Shown: one piece after another, positions 35,371 through 44,423 of the stretch
Layout of the letters: every line of letters starts with the position of its first letter
Numbering within the stretch: the stretch's first letter is position 1
Source: Trebonia sp963822615
Lineage (GTDB): Bacteria > Actinomycetota > Actinomycetes > Streptosporangiales > Streptosporangiaceae
Length of the DNA stretch: 64,000 nt
Assembly: GCA_963822615.1 (NCBI GenBank)
Contig: CAWGIM010000006.1
Span: 1-64,000, forward strand
Reading direction: 5' to 3'
Program-made: the position numbers and the translations under genes
Notes under the pieces: model-generated
The model's input: only the letters and a program-made list of their open reading frames with translations
What the model was told of the DNA's origin: nothing
Databases searched by the model: none

Positions 35371-36299
35371 CGGGGCAGTTCCTTCCCTGACAGGCCGAGC
35401 AGCTCGGCCCTGGTGGCGACGGTGGCGGCGTGCCGCAGGTGGGCGGCGTCGACCAGCATCCCGTCGAGGCCGCTGGCGCCCTTGCCCTCAGCCTCGGCCG
35501 CCCGGTAGGCGGCCACCAGCCGCTCGGCGTGCGCGACCTCCTCCGGGGTGGGCGAGAACGCGTTGTTGGCGATCGTTATCTGGCTGGGGTGGATCGCCCA
35601 CTTGCCGAGGAAGCCCATCGCGGCCGCTCGCTCGCAGGCGACCTGGTAGGCGGCCGGGTCCTGGTAGTTGGGGAACGGCGCGTCGACCGCGTCGATGCCG
35701 GCCGTGCGGGCGGCGACCAGGATGCGCGCGCGGGCGTAGTGCCAGATGTCGCCGGGGATGGGGACGACCGGGTCGAAGTTGGTGTCCACCCGGGCGCCCT
35801 GGGAGGCGGAGAAGTCGCCCGCGCCGAAGATGATCGCCTCCAGCCGGTCGCTGGCGACGGCGATCTCGTCCACGTGCTGCAGGCCCTCGGTCTCCTCGAT
35901 CAGCACCTCGAGGGCGATCCGCTTGCGCAGCCCGAGGGTCTGCTCGAGCTGGGTGAGCAGCGTGTCGACCCACCAGACGTCGCGGGCGCGGCGCACCTTG
36001 GGCACGATGATCACGTCGAGCGCCTCGCGGGCGGTGCTGACCACCTCGATGACGTCCCCGTAGGCCCAGTGGGTGTCGATGCCGTTCATCCGGATCGCGC
36101 GGGTGGTGCGCCCCCAGTCGAGGTCGCGCAGCGCCCGGGCCGCCTTGCCGCGCGCCTTCTCCCGCTCGGCGGGCGCGCAGGCGTCCTCCAGGTCGAGGAA
36201 CACCAGGTCGGCGTCGGAGGCGGCGGCCTTGGCGAACATGTTCTCGTTGCTGGCCGGGGTGGCCAGCTCGGAACGGCGCGGCCGCGGGGATGGCGGCAT
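35367..36299 (-). CDS. HpcH/HpaI/citrate lyase-type CoA ester lyase
   Basis: A 310-residue TIM-barrel lyase of the citE/malyl-CoA lyase family. RSELATPASNENMFAKAAASDADLVFLDLEDA, VPKVRRARDVWWVD, LEVLIEETEGL and FGAGDFSAS mark the metal-binding (E/D) and CoA-ester sites. It would cleave a hydroxyacyl-CoA, possibly releasing acetyl-, glyoxyl- or pyruvyl units. It starts one base after the CoA transferase stop. Confidence 0.9.
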   Translation of the reverse strand: MPPSPRPRRSELATPASNENMFAKAAASDADLVFLDLEDACAPAEREKARGKAARALRDLDWGRTTRAIRMNGIDTHWAYGDVIEVVSTAREALDVIIVPKVRRARDVWWVDTLLTQLEQTLGLRKRIALEVLIEETEGLQHVDEIAVASDRLEAIIFGAGDFSASQGARVDTNFDPVVPIPGDIWHYARARILVAARTAGIDAVDAPFPNYQDPAAYQVACERAAAMGFLGKWAIHPSQITIANNAFSPTPEEVAHAERLVAAYRAAEAEGKGASGLDGMLVDAAHLRHAATVATRAELLGLSGKELPR

Positions 36300-36300
36300 T

Positions 36301-37497
36301 CTAAATCACTCCCTGCTCGTGCAGCTCGGCTAGCTGCCCGCCGTCCAGGCCGAGCAGCTCGTGGTAGACCGCGGCGTTGTCCGCCCCCAGGGCCGGGCCG
36401 AGGTGGGTGACCGCGCCGGGGGTGGCGGAGAAGCGGGGCACCGGCGCCTGCACCCGCATCGAGCCGAGGTCCGGGTCGGGGACCGGCTGGTAGATGCCGC
36501 GGGCCCGGAGCTGGGGATCGTCGAGTAGCTGCTCGGCGTCGTAGATCGGCGCGGCGGCGACCCCCGCTTCCTCGAACACGGCCAGGGCCTCGTCGAGGGT
36601 GCGCTGGCTGATCCAGCCGGCCATGATCGCGTCGATCTCGGCCGCGTTCTTCAGCCGCTGCTGTGCCTCGGCGAACTTGGGGTCCAGGGTCAGCTCGGGC
36701 CGGCCGACCGCCCGCAGCGCGCGCATCGCGATCGACGGGGCGCTGCCGGACATCGCCAGCCAGCGGCCGTCGCTGGTGCGGTAGGTGTTGCGCGGCGCGC
36801 TGATGTCCCACCGGTTGCCGGTCCGGGCCGGGATGGTGCCGAGCTGGTCGTAGGTGAGCACCGACTGCTCGAGCAGCCGGGCCAGGGGCTCGATCAGGTT
36901 GATGTCGATGAGCTGGCCGGGGCCGCCGCGGGTGTCCCGGTGGTAGAGCGCCATCATCACCGCGTAGGTCGCGTTCAGCGCGGCCACCCCGTCCGCGAGC
37001 ATGAACGACGGCAGGGTGGGCGGGCCGTCGGGGGTGCCGGTGAGGTGCGCGAAGCCGCTCATCGCCTCGCCCAGGGTGCCGAACCCGGGCCAGTCCGACT
37101 TCGGGCCGCCCGCCCCGTACCCGGTGACGTGCACCATGACCAGCTTCGGGTTGACGGCGGCGAGGCCGTCGTAGTCCAGGCCCCACTTGCGCATGGTGGA
37201 CGGGCGCAGGTTCATGATCACCACGTCAGCCTGCCGGGCGAGCGAGCGCAGCAGGTCCCGCCCGGCCTCCAGCCGCAGGTTGAGGGTGACGCAGCGCTTG
37301 TTGCGGGCCACGCTCTTCCACATCAGCCCGATGCCGTCACGCTGGGCGCCCCACTGCCGCAGCGGGTCGCCGCCGTCGGGCTGCTCGACCTTGATTACCT
37401 CGGCCCCCTGCTCGCCCATCCAGGTCGCGATCAGCGGTCCGGCCGCGAGCGTGGCGGCGTCGATCACGCGCAGGCCGGCGAGGGCACCTTCGGTCAC
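36301..37497 (-). CDS. CaiB/BaiF family CoA transferase
   Basis: A 398-residue family III CoA transferase. LRVIDAATLAAGPLIATWMGEQGAEVIKVEQPDGGDPLR and NKRCVTLNLRLEAGRDLLRSLARQADVVIMNLRPS are diagnostic. At the place of the catalytic aspartate (usually YD before a QAxSG segment) this protein reads PGFGTLGEAMSG, so the nucleophile may be displaced, as in some subfamilies. It activates an acid to its CoA ester early in the pathway. The start overlaps the LacI stop as ATGA. Confidence 0.9.
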   Translation of the reverse strand: MTEGALAGLRVIDAATLAAGPLIATWMGEQGAEVIKVEQPDGGDPLRQWGAQRDGIGLMWKSVARNKRCVTLNLRLEAGRDLLRSLARQADVVIMNLRPSTMRKWGLDYDGLAAVNPKLVMVHVTGYGAGGPKSDWPGFGTLGEAMSGFAHLTGTPDGPPTLPSFMLADGVAALNATYAVMMALYHRDTRGGPGQLIDINLIEPLARLLEQSVLTYDQLGTIPARTGNRWDISAPRNTYRTSDGRWLAMSGSAPSIAMRALRAVGRPELTLDPKFAEAQQRLKNAAEIDAIMAGWISQRTLDEALAVFEEAGVAAAPIYDAEQLLDDPQLRARGIYQPVPDPDLGSMRVQAPVPRFSATPGAVTHLGPALGADNAAVYHELLGLDGGQLAELHEQGVI

Positions 37498-38582
37498 TGG
37501 GGGCTCCTTGGCCGTGGGCGGTACTGGCGGGGCACTGGCGCCGACCGCGGCGGCGGGCCGGTCGAGCCGGCGACCCGCAGCGAGGCCGGCACCAGGTGCG
37601 GGCCTGCCGCGGGCGGCTTGGTGCCGGCCTCGCGGGCATCGAGCGCGTTCAGCAGCAGCCGGGCGGCGGTATGGGCCAGGCCCGCGTACGGGATCTGCAC
37701 CATCGTCAGCGGCGGGTCGGCCAGCACGAACCAGCCGGGGTCGCCGTAGACCACCAGCGACAGGTCGTCGGGGAGGCGGCGGCCGCTGCGCCGCACCGTG
37801 TCGGCCGCGCCGACCGACAGCGAGCCGCTGCCGACCACCAGCGCGGTGAACGGGAGGCCGTCGTCGAGCAGTTCGCGGGCGGCGTCGCGGCCGTTGTCCT
37901 GGGTGGGCTCGACCAGCCGGATGGTGATGCGGCGGGGATCGAGGCCGGCCTGGGCGACGCCGCGCCTGATGCCGCGCAGCCGGGTCGCCCCGTTGGACAG
38001 CTCCCTGGGGGTGCCCAGGTAGGCGATCTCGGTATGCCCGAGGGCGGCCAGGTGCAGGATGGCGTCGGTCAGCGCCTGCTCGTCGTCGCTCATCACGCTG
38101 GGCGCGTCGATGCCGGACTCCCGGTGCAGTTGCACCACCGGGAGGTCGGAAAGCAGCCGCCTGGTGTCGTCGAGCACGTTCGTGCTTGGCGAGATCACCA
38201 GCCCCGCGATGCGCGTGCCGACCAGGTCGCGGAGCTGCTGGAACTCACGCTCGGCGTTGTTCTCGGTGATCGCCAGGATCATCTGGGTGCCGGCCGCGGA
38301 CAGCAGCCGGGCGCACTCGGCGGCAACCGCCGAGTGCGCCAGGGTGTCCACGTACGGGATCACGAATCCGACGAACGCCCGGCTGGTGCTCGCCGACAGC
38401 GCCCGGGCGAGGCGGTTGGCCACGTAACCACGTGCCTCCGCGTAGGCCCGGATGCGGTCGGCGAGCTCCTGCCGGACGGCGGGGCTGCCGTTCAGCGCGC
38501 GGGATATCGTCGCGGTGGAGACGCCCAGGTCCTGGGCCATCTCCACCACGCCGACCGACTTACGCCGCCCGCGAGACGCCAT
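37494..38582 (-). CDS. LacI family transcriptional regulator
   Basis: A 362-residue regulator with an N-terminal LacI helix-turn-helix (VEMAQDLGVSTATISRALNGSPAVRQELADRI) and a periplasmic-binding-protein-like ligand domain. It heads the ten-gene leftward operon and overlaps the CoA transferase gene, so it is probably autoregulated. LacI-type palindromes near the substrate-binding protein genes (40374-40420, 42750-42765) and 20-bp phased repeats just upstream of its own start are candidate sites. The inducer may be the pathway substrate or its CoA ester. Confidence 0.93.
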   Translation of the reverse strand: MASRGRRKSVGVVEMAQDLGVSTATISRALNGSPAVRQELADRIRAYAEARGYVANRLARALSASTSRAFVGFVIPYVDTLAHSAVAAECARLLSAAGTQMILAITENNAEREFQQLRDLVGTRIAGLVISPSTNVLDDTRRLLSDLPVVQLHRESGIDAPSVMSDDEQALTDAILHLAALGHTEIAYLGTPRELSNGATRLRGIRRGVAQAGLDPRRITIRLVEPTQDNGRDAARELLDDGLPFTALVVGSGSLSVGAADTVRRSGRRLPDDLSLVVYGDPGWFVLADPPLTMVQIPYAGLAHTAARLLLNALDAREAGTKPPAAGPHLVPASLRVAGSTGPPPRSAPVPRQYRPRPRSPQ

Positions 38583-38614
38583 GCGGCGGCTCCTTGCTCG
38601 TCGTTACTGCTTTG

Positions 38615-38683
38615 CTGGTACTGCTGGTCACTACTGATACTGCTACTTCACTTCTGGTACTGCAAGACCGCTTTCGGTACTAA
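38615..38683. repeat. Phased direct repeats upstream of the LacI gene
   Basis: CTGGTACTGC (38615), CTGATACTGC (38634), CTGGTACTGC (38654) and TCGGTACTAA (38674) recur with a 19-20-base period. A further partial copy TTACTGC is at 38604. Two helical turns between copies suggest a cooperative binding array, 33-100 bases upstream of the LacI ATG. Confidence 0.55.
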
Positions 38684-38695
38684 CGGTTCACGTTA

Positions 38696-40186
38696 CTACG
38701 AGACGGCCATCTTGATCGTCGACGTGTTGTCCGGGCTGCAGTCGAAGGTGCCTGGCGCGGTCGGGTTGACCCGGTTCCAGACGCCGTTCTGCAGCTGCAC
38801 CATCACGTAGCACGAGGACAGGGCGCGGTTGCCCACGTCGGTCGGGCCGATGATGCCCTTCGCGGTGAACGCGTGCTCGCCGTTGAGCGCGGTGAACAGC
38901 GTCGTCCGGTCGACTGTCCCGGTCGCGGCCGCCTTGTTGAAGGCGTCCTGGAACAGCAGCGCCGCCACGTACGAGTTCAGCGCGTTGTTGTTGAAGTTGT
39001 CGGTCCCGCCGAGGTCGGTGACGACCTGGTTGAGGGCCGGGTTGGCCTTGTAGTCGCTCAGGTAGGGCAGGTTGACCATCATGGCGTAGGTGCCGTTGAC
39101 GGTGGCGCCGCCCTGCTTGTAGAACGACGGGTCGTAGCAGCCGGAGTTGCACTCCCAGACCTTGACCGAGTTGACGCCCTGCAGCGCCGCCTCGCGGCGC
39201 ACCAGCACCATGCTGGCGGTGGTCACGTCGACGTAGACGAAGTTGGACTGCGAGGACTTGATCTGCTGGATGAACGGGGTCAGCGCACTCTGCGGCGCGG
39301 CGCCGCTGAGCGCGTAGAAGCCCTCGCCGTCCTTCTTGATGCCCACGTTGCTCATCGCCTGGAAGTACGGCGTCTGGGTGATCTTGAAGGTCGGGTCGTC
39401 GCTGTCGTACAGCCAGATGCCGTGCAGGTTCTGGTTGTTCTTGACGAAGTACTGGGCGTCAGCGACCGGCACCTGGTAGGTGGACGGGCTCTGCTTGGCC
39501 GTCTTGCAGTAATCGCCGAGGCCGGAGATCAGGTACGTGTCCGGGTCACAGGCACCGGGCGGGAACGCGAACGCGGCCAGGTTGGGGATGCCGATCGCCT
39601 TGCCGGCCGCGTCCTTGCAGCCGTCGATGTCGGACAGGTCCTCAAGCGCGTTAGCCGAGGTGCCGACCAGCGCGAAGTCGTTCTGGCAGGCCTTGATCAC
39701 GCAGTTGGTGGTGGCGTTGGGGTCCAGCTTGCCGTCGCAGAAGTCGACCTGGACCTGGCGCCCGGCTAGCCCGCCGGACTTGTTGACGTCAGCCGCCCAC
39801 GCCTTGACCGCGTTCACCGAGTCCTGGAACAGGCCGGGCACCAGCGGGTTGTTGACGTCGGCGATGATGCCGACCTTGACGGTGGTGGCGGTCAGCCCGA
39901 CGTCGGTGCCAGCGGCCTTCGCGACCGCCGGGGCCCCGGTCGGGTTCGGCGTGGTGCTGCTGGCGCTGCCGCCGGAGCTCGAAGCCGAACTGGCCGCCGA
40001 ACTGGCGGCGGAGCTCGCGCCCGAGCTGGCCGGGGCCGATGAGGTGCTGCTGCTTGACGAGGAACTGCAGCCCGCGGCCACCATGACCGCGGTGACCGCG
40101 GCGGCGACCAGGCCGGCGTAACGGACGTGCTTGCGCATCCGTCCGGCGCCGCCGCGGCCCGTCCCCTCACTGAATATAGGTCTCAC
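38696..40186 (-). CDS. ABC-type substrate-binding lipoprotein 1
   Basis: A 496-residue branched-chain-amino-acid-type binding protein (Peripla_BP_6-like). The lipoprotein signal ends VAAGCSSSS with a Ser/Ala linker. Then come TTVKVGIIADVNNPLVPGLFQDSVNAVKAWAADVN and paired cysteines (FCDGKLDPNATTNCVIKACQ, ECNSGCYD). GTG 40186 is preferred because GAGGG lies 8 bases upstream and the same layout occurs in copy 2. No permease or ATPase genes are adjacent, so it is either an orphan supplier for a remote transporter or a sensor. Confidence 0.9.
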   Translation of the reverse strand: MRPIFSEGTGRGGAGRMRKHVRYAGLVAAAVTAVMVAAGCSSSSSSSTSSAPASSGASSAASSAASSASSSGGSASSTTPNPTGAPAVAKAAGTDVGLTATTVKVGIIADVNNPLVPGLFQDSVNAVKAWAADVNKSGGLAGRQVQVDFCDGKLDPNATTNCVIKACQNDFALVGTSANALEDLSDIDGCKDAAGKAIGIPNLAAFAFPPGACDPDTYLISGLGDYCKTAKQSPSTYQVPVADAQYFVKNNQNLHGIWLYDSDDPTFKITQTPYFQAMSNVGIKKDGEGFYALSGAAPQSALTPFIQQIKSSQSNFVYVDVTTASMVLVRREAALQGVNSVKVWECNSGCYDPSFYKQGGATVNGTYAMMVNLPYLSDYKANPALNQVVTDLGGTDNFNNNALNSYVAALLFQDAFNKAAATGTVDRTTLFTALNGEHAFTAKGIIGPTDVGNRALSSCYVMVQLQNGVWNRVNPTAPGTFDCSPDNTSTIKMAVS

Positions 40187-40373
40187 TCCTGTGCCCTCCC
40201 ACGACTTCATTGCCTGTGAGCTATGACCCGGCGACGCCCGCGTTATACGGCCAAATCGAACCATATACCGGGCGGTCGGTAAAAAAACAGAGGCAGACGG
40301 CCCCGTTGATGTGGTATGCCGGGTTTCTCGGTATCCCTGGGCCGCATGGAAACGTTTACCGCTCAGCGTGCTG

Positions 40374-40420
40374 ATGTAAACCTTTACATGACATAGACAG
40401 GGAAATGTAAACCTTTACAT
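40374..40420. promoter_or_regulatory. Two LacI-type operators
   Basis: The 16-bp palindrome ATGTAAACCTTTACAT occurs at 40374-40389 and 40405-40420, 31 bases apart (three helical turns). A degenerate third site, GGAAACGTTTACC, is centred at 40353. They lie about 190-235 bases upstream of binding protein 1 within the 473-base gap 40187-40659. The CC centre instead of CG is slightly atypical. Confidence 0.65.
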
Positions 40421-40600
40421 CCCTACCGCAGGGGTGGCGCGGACCCGGAATGCAACGGCTCACTAAGTGACAGCGTTTAACTCCTGTGAACTGGGTGTTT
40501 ACAGGCAGGTTATGAGCTGTTTGTAGCATGGGTCACAGGTGGCGATCAAGAGTTTGGACTGACTGGTCATCCGTTCGTCCCGCTCAGCGGAATCGAGCGC

Positions 40601-40640
40601 GGCCGGCCCGGCCGCCCCTGCCGGGGCGGCCGGGCCGGCC
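40601..40640. terminator. Terminator downstream of binding protein 2
   Basis: Perfect 18-bp arms with a TGCC loop, 20 bases after the stop of the gene at 40660. Confidence 0.75.
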
Positions 40641-40659
40641 GGTTGGCCGACGGACCTTA

Positions 40660-42165
40660 CTAGGAGACGGTCATCTTGATCGTCGCCTTGTTGTCCGGGT
40701 TGCAGTTCATCGTGCCGGGCGTGGTCGGGGCGACCCGGTTCCAGACGCCGTTCTGCAGCTGGACCATGACGTTGCAGGTAGACGACAGGTGGTTGCCGAC
40801 GTCAGTCGGGCCGATGAGGCCCTGGGCGTCGAAGTTGTGCTCGCCGTTGAGCGCGGTGAACAGCGAGGCGCGGTTGAGCGGCTGGCCGCTGGCGATCACC
40901 TTGTCCACCGCGTCCTGGAACAGCAGCGCCTCGATGTAGGAGCCCATCGCGTTGTTGTTGAAGTTGTCAGTACCGCCGAGGGCGGTGATCAGCTTGCTCA
41001 GGGCGGGGTTGGTCTTGTAGTCGCTCAGGTAGGGGACGTCGATCAGCATGGCGTAGGTGCCGTTGACGGTGGCGCCGCCCAGCTTGTAGAACGACGGGTC
41101 GTAGCAGCCGGAGTTGCACTCCCAGACCTTGACCTGGTTGTTGACGCCCTGGAGCTGCGCCTCGCGGCGGACCAGCGCCATGCTGGCGGTGGTCACGTCG
41201 ACGTAGACGAAGTTGGACTGCGAGGCCTTGATCTGCTGGATGAACGGGGTCAGCGCGCTCTGCGGCGCGGCGCCGCTCAGCCCGTAGAAGCCCTGGCCGT
41301 CCTTCTTGATGCCCAGGTTGCTCATCGCCTGGAAGTCAGGCGTCTGGGTGAGCTTGAAGGTCGGGTCGTCGGTGTCGTACAGCCAGATGCCGTGCAGGTT
41401 CTGGAACTGCTTGGTGAAGTACTGGGCGTCGCCGACCGGCACGTCGTAGGTGGCCGGGCTCTGCTTGGCCGTCTTGCAGTAGGTGCCGATGCCGGCGTAG
41501 GTGTACACGTCCGGGTCGCAGATCTGCGGCGGGAAGGCGAAGGCGGGCAGGTTGGCGATGCCGACGGCCTTGCCGGCCGAGTTCTTGCAGCCGTCGATGT
41601 CGGCCAGGTCCGCCAGCGCGTTGGCCGAGGTGCCGACCAGGGCGAAGTCGTTCTGGCAGGCCTTGATCACGCAGTTGGTGGTGGCGTTGGGGTCCAGCTT
41701 GCCGTCGCAGAAGTCGACCACGACCTTGCGGCCGTCCAGGCCGCCGGCCGCGTTGACGATGCCTGCCCACGCCTTGACGGTGTTCACCGAGTCCTGGAAC
41801 AGGCCGGGCACCAGCGGGTTGTTCACGTCGGCGATGATGCCGACCTTGATGGTGGTGGCGGTGATCCCGACGTCGCTGGCCGGGACCGTGCCAGAGACCG
41901 AGGGCGCCGCGGTGGGCAGCGTGGTCTCGTTGGCGCCGGAAGCGGCCGCGGGCGACGAGCTGCTGCCCGTCGCGGCCGCTGAACTGGCCGGCGCACTGCT
42001 GGTGGGACTGCTGGTCGAACTGCCGGTACTGCTGGAAGAACTGCACCCGGCGGCCACGACGACCGCGGCCACCGCGGCCGCGACCATGCCGGCGTAGCGG
42101 GCGCGGCTGCGCGTTCGCCCGGCGCTGCGGCCCGGACCGCGTCCTTCACTGAAGATGGATCTCAC
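40660..42165 (-). CDS. ABC-type substrate-binding lipoprotein 2
   Basis: A 501-residue paralogue of the protein at 38696 with the same lipoprotein signal (VVVAAGCSSSS), linker, TTIKVGIIADVNNPLVPGLFQDS opening and conserved cysteine pairs. GTG 42165 lies 8 bases after GAGGG; no other start is available before the signal peptide. Differences cluster in the middle (QICDPDVYTYAGIGTYC), so ligand preference may have shifted. It is separately terminated from its neighbour. Confidence 0.9.
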   Translation of the reverse strand: MRSIFSEGRGPGRSAGRTRSRARYAGMVAAAVAAVVVAAGCSSSSSTGSSTSSPTSSAPASSAAATGSSSSPAAASGANETTLPTAAPSVSGTVPASDVGITATTIKVGIIADVNNPLVPGLFQDSVNTVKAWAGIVNAAGGLDGRKVVVDFCDGKLDPNATTNCVIKACQNDFALVGTSANALADLADIDGCKNSAGKAVGIANLPAFAFPPQICDPDVYTYAGIGTYCKTAKQSPATYDVPVGDAQYFTKQFQNLHGIWLYDTDDPTFKLTQTPDFQAMSNLGIKKDGQGFYGLSGAAPQSALTPFIQQIKASQSNFVYVDVTTASMALVRREAQLQGVNNQVKVWECNSGCYDPSFYKLGGATVNGTYAMLIDVPYLSDYKTNPALSKLITALGGTDNFNNNAMGSYIEALLFQDAVDKVIASGQPLNRASLFTALNGEHNFDAQGLIGPTDVGNHLSSTCNVMVQLQNGVWNRVAPTTPGTMNCNPDNKATIKMTVS

Positions 42166-42935
42166 TCCTGTGCCCTCCACGACTTCATTGCCTGTGAGCT
42201 ACCACCCGGCGAAGCCCGTGTACACGGCGGACCGTATAGTGAGCTGCCGGAGAGAGAGGGGCAGACTGCCCCGTTGATGACGAGCGCCGCTGACTGGGAA
42301 GTAGTCCCTTACGTCGCTGCCGTGGGAATGGCGTAGCGCAGAACGTAACGGATTACGCAGTTGCGGTAGTTACGCCTGTTAACTGGGTGTTTACAGGCGG
42401 GTAGTGTGCTGTTTCTAGCATGCCCCAGAACGGCGATCAAGCGGTGAGATTGACTCGTTGTCCGTTTGTTCCGCCTAGCGGAACGGCAGTGGTCTGGCTG
42501 CGCCTGGATGCTCCATTGCCCCTCCTCGGCCCCTCCCGTCCTGCGGCCGGCGGCCCGCTCGGTGCCGCCGTAGCGCCGAAGCTAGAGGACCCGGGCCAGC
42601 CGCGGCAACCGCGGACGACCGTTCAGCGGAACAGCGGGTCCGCCATGCGCCCGTCGCCCCGCCTTGAAGGCCGGCTGACGGCTGTGGTACCAAGTACGTA
42701 GTAGTTGACTAATGTAATTCTTTAGAGCGGAATCGACTGTTCTGCCCGCGTGTAAAGGTTTACATTAGCCCGATCCCTGCAGTTCCCGGCCGGAGCCCCC
42801 ATTCCGGCCAGTTTTTTGTAGTGACCGGTACGTACAACAGGACCGATGCGGTCACAGCCTGCTGAGCGCGGAGGGATAAGAGCTGGCGCTCACGGGCGGC
42901 CCCATCGCCCAACGTCAATCGTGGAGGACACCAGA
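42166..42935. other. Divergent control region between binding proteins 2 and 3
   Basis: This 770-base gap has no convincing gene. The left third resembles the region upstream of binding protein 1. An AT-richer part at 42690-42770 holds a LacI-type palindrome and probably the promoter of binding protein 3. Confidence 0.5.
42750..42765. promoter_or_regulatory. LacI-type operator upstream of binding protein 3
   Basis: GTGTAAAGGTTTACAT matches the reverse complement of the 40374/40405 operators at 15 of 16 positions and lies 171 bases before the GTG of binding protein 3. The same regulator probably controls both sites. Confidence 0.6.
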
Positions 42936-44405
42936 GTGACAGCGCACAGCGGTAGACCAGGCAGTACCAGCCCGCGCGGGCGCACGCCCCGGGCGCGGGC
43001 GAGCCTGCTCGGGGTCATCGCGGCCGCGGCCGCCGCCGTCTTGCTGGCGGCGGGCTGCAGCTCAAGCAGCTCATCCAGCGGCTCGGCGGCCGCCAGCGGC
43101 GGGGCCAGCTCGGCCGCGCCGGCCGCGACCGGGACCGGGTCGGCGGTAGCGGCGTCGGCCGAGCCGGTCGGGTCGGCCGGGCCGGGCACCGACGTCGGCC
43201 TCACCGCCAAGACCATCAAGGTCGGCATGATCGCCGACGTCAACACCCCGGTGCAGCCGGGCCTGTTCCAGAAGTCGGTCAACGTGGTCAAGGCCTGGGC
43301 GGCCGGCCTCAACGCCAAGGGCGGCCTGGCCGGCCGCCAGGTGCAGGTTGACTTCTGCGACGGCAAGCTGGACCCGAACGCCACCACCAACTGCGTCATC
43401 CAGGCCTGTCAGAACGACTTCGCGCTGGTCGCGACGTCGGCCGACGCGCTCGAGGACCTGTCCGACATCGACAGCTGCAAGAACGCCGCGGGCAAGGCGA
43501 TCGGCATCCCCAACCTGGCGGCGCTGGCCTTCCTGCCGCTCGGCTGCGACCCGGACACCTACCAGATCGAGGGCCTCGGCAGCTACTGCGCGACCGCGAA
43601 GGACCCGCAGCAGACCTACCAGGTCAACGTCGGCGACGCCAAGTACTTCCTGTCGCAGGACAAGGGCCTGCACGGCATCTACGTCTACGACAGCGACGTG
43701 CCGTCGTTCAAGATCACCTTCATCCCGCAGTTCCAGGCGGACACCAACCTCGGCATCGGCGCGGACGCGCAGAAGTACTACGCCGAGAGCGGCGCGGCCC
43801 CGCAGAGCGCGCTGACCCCGGTGATCGCGGCCCTGAAGGCATCCGGCTCGACGTTCGTCGACGCCGACGCGACCCCGAACAACACCGTGCTGCTGGAGCG
43901 GGAGGCGAAGCTGCAGGGCGCTAACGGCATCAAGGTCTGGGGCTGCGACTCCGGCTGCTACGACAACAGCTTCATCCAGCAGGGCGGGGCGACCGTCAAC
44001 GGCACCTACGCGCAGCTGGCCAACCTCCCCTTCTACACCGACTACCAGTCCAACCCGGCCCTGGCGTCGATCGTCAGCGCGGTCGGCGGCATCGCGAACA
44101 TCAACAACAACGCGGTCGACGCCTACATCATGGCGCTGCTGTTCCAGGACGCGGTGGTCAAGGCGACCGCCAACGGCGGCACGCTGGACCGGGCGTCGCT
44201 CTACACGGCGCTGAACAAGGAGAACGCGTTCACCGCGGAGGGCATCATCGGCCCGACCGACTTCGGCAACCACAAGCCGAGCGCCTGCGACGTGATCGCG
44301 CAGGTGGTAAACGGGCAGTGGCAGCGGGCATACCCGGCTAAGGCGGACACGTTCGACTGCGACCCCGCCAACCTGGTAACGATCAAGACGAAAGTTACGG
44401 CGTAG
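42936..44405 (+). CDS. ABC-type substrate-binding lipoprotein 3
   Basis: A 489-residue binding protein from GTG 42936, with GTGGAGGACACCA upstream as in the two paralogues. The lipoprotein signal ends LLAAGCSSSS, followed by KTIKVGMIADVNTPVQPGLFQKSV and the same cysteine pairs (FCDGKLDPNATTNCVIQACQ, GCDSGCYD). It is more distant from copies 1 and 2 than these are from each other. A P450 gene follows after 18 bases, linking uptake or sensing to the oxidative pathway. Confidence 0.9.
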   Translation: MTAHSGRPGSTSPRGRTPRARASLLGVIAAAAAAVLLAAGCSSSSSSSGSAAASGGASSAAPAATGTGSAVAASAEPVGSAGPGTDVGLTAKTIKVGMIADVNTPVQPGLFQKSVNVVKAWAAGLNAKGGLAGRQVQVDFCDGKLDPNATTNCVIQACQNDFALVATSADALEDLSDIDSCKNAAGKAIGIPNLAALAFLPLGCDPDTYQIEGLGSYCATAKDPQQTYQVNVGDAKYFLSQDKGLHGIYVYDSDVPSFKITFIPQFQADTNLGIGADAQKYYAESGAAPQSALTPVIAALKASGSTFVDADATPNNTVLLEREAKLQGANGIKVWGCDSGCYDNSFIQQGGATVNGTYAQLANLPFYTDYQSNPALASIVSAVGGIANINNNAVDAYIMALLFQDAVVKATANGGTLDRASLYTALNKENAFTAEGIIGPTDFGNHKPSACDVIAQVVNGQWQRAYPAKADTFDCDPANLVTIKTKVTA

Positions 44406-44423
44406 CGAAAACGGAGTTAGCTC

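Larger units (their letters stand above)
38696..42445. repeat. Tandem duplication of a binding-protein gene with its upstream region
   Basis: The genes 38696-40186 and 40660-42165 are close paralogues in the same orientation. Their upstream DNA is also related: CGACTTCATTGCCTGTGAGC occurs at both 40202 and 42179, and ACTGGGTGTTTACAGGC recurs at about 40489 and 42380. The unit was therefore copied with its promoter and then diverged. Confidence 0.7.

Noticed and set aside
36301..37497. Inactive CoA transferase because the aspartate is not at YD
   Set aside because: The PGFG variant occurs in what looks like a coherent subfamily with all other motifs intact. Loss of activity cannot be concluded from one position.
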